Source: Gudongella sp964575895 (GTDB lineage: Bacteria; Bacillota; Clostridia; Tissierellales; Tissierellaceae). Taken from it: DNA of 64,000 nucleotides. Below, piece after piece: positions 63,573-64,000 of the stretch. The notes under the pieces were generated by a model, which worked only from the letters and a program-made list of their open reading frames with translations, was not told the DNA's origin and ran no database searches. Location: the NCBI GenBank assembly GCA_964575895.1, contig CAZNTE010000001.1, positions 1-64,000 of the forward strand. Reading direction: 5' to 3'. The stretch's first letter is position 1, and each line of letters opens with the position of its first letter. Made by a program: the position numbers and the translations under genes.

Positions 63573-64000
63573 ATGGAAAAGTTAGGATTATACATTCATA
63601 TTCCGTTTTGCGAAAAAAAATGTTACTACTGTGATTTCACATCTATAACAGGAGATAGTGAAATTATTAAAAGATATATTGAATCACTTTTAAAGGAAAT
63701 AAAAAGTTATAAGAAGTACTCAGACCTATATGAAATAGATACTATCTTTATTGGTGGAGGTACACCTTCAGCTATAGATGGAGATTTCATATCAGAAATA
63801 TTAAAGACTATAAAAGATATATTTAAATTAGATAATGACTGTGAAATATCAATTGAGGTTAATCCTGGAACAATAAATCCGGACAAAGCACTTATATACA
63901 AAAAGGCAGGAATAAATAGAATTAGTCTTGGAATTCAATCAATGAATGATAAGGAACTTTCACTTTTAGGAAGAATTCATAAAAGTAAAGAAGTCGTGGA
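63573..64000 (+). CDS. hemW: HemW-type radical SAM heme chaperone, 5' part
   Basis: The window ends after about 142 codons of this gene. LYIHIPFCEKKCYYCDF has the CxxxCxxC of the radical SAM cluster, and IFIGGGTPSAI and RISLGIQSMNDKEL are typical. HemW homologues insert heme or are misannotated as coproporphyrinogen oxidase. The start follows TGGAGGG. The lepA-hemW order is common in Firmicutes, usually followed by hrcA, which would lie outside. Confidence 0.93.
   Translation, partial: MEKLGLYIHIPFCEKKCYYCDFTSITGDSEIIKRYIESLLKEIKSYKKYSDLYEIDTIFIGGGTPSAIDGDFISEILKTIKDIFKLDNDCEISIEVNPGTINPDKALIYKKAGINRISLGIQSMNDKELSLLGRIHKSKEVV

Noticed and set aside
1..64000. CRISPR arrays, insertion sequences, prophage or integrative element genes
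   Set aside because: No regularly spaced repeats, transposase, integrase or phage structural genes were seen on either strand.

Overview
The window is 64 kb of AT-rich, gene-dense chromosome from a low-GC Firmicute. Three things point to an anaerobic, probably amino-acid-fermenting member of the Clostridia/Tissierellia: an RnfCDGEAB complex, a full selenocysteine decoding system, and the gene order radC-mreBCD-pbp2-minCDE-(radical SAM)-rng-rplU-prp-rpmA-obg-yhbY-nadD-yqeK-rsfS. TTG and GTG starts are frequent and are fixed here by strong Shine-Dalgarno (SD) sequences. No insertion sequence, prophage, CRISPR array or origin was seen.

Layout. 1-4.1 kb: the 3' end of a Met-type tRNA, a YprB-like exonuclease, an IclR regulator with a threonine-synthase-like PLP enzyme, and a cytoplasmic asparaginase. 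4.17-4.35 kb: an unassigned structured small RNA on the minus strand with its own promoter and terminator, beside a Fur-box-like palindrome. 4.4-7.3 kb: LUD protein, cysteine desulfurase and ThiI (sulfur transfer to tRNA). 7.4-11.8 kb: an XRE-cupin regulator and potABCD (polyamine uptake) behind a consensus promoter and a palindromic operator. 11.9-22.5 kb: beta-CASP ribonuclease, lipoate ligase, GNAT protein, MltG, tRNA-Leu(CAA), PolA, CoaE, a lytic transglycosylase and an oligopeptide-binding lipoprotein. 22.6-28.8 kb: tRNA-Leu(GAG), the rnf operon, a NusG-II protein and a Gx transporter.

28.8-47.1 kb is the cell-shape, division and translation superoperon. A very long PBP2, the Min system, an L21 leader RNA and the Prp protease with its L27 substrate lie here. 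47.2-59.2 kb holds DacF and comEA, then selD-selA-selB, an atypical response regulator and tRNA-Sec, then an AlaX-type editing protein, comEC and holA. selD itself carries an in-frame UGA at codon 14 followed by a SECIS-like hairpin, so it is a selenoprotein and its true start lies 78 bases upstream of the longest conventional reading frame. 59.2-64 kb: a CFI-box gene broken by an in-frame TAA, rpsT, lepB, lepA and the start of hemW.

Most notable points: the selenocysteine-containing SelD, the response regulator with Glu at the phosphoacceptor site, the unassigned small RNA with C-rich loops, the nonsense-interrupted CFI-box gene, the palindrome covering the rnf -10 element, and the absence of sporulation genes from positions where related genomes often carry them.
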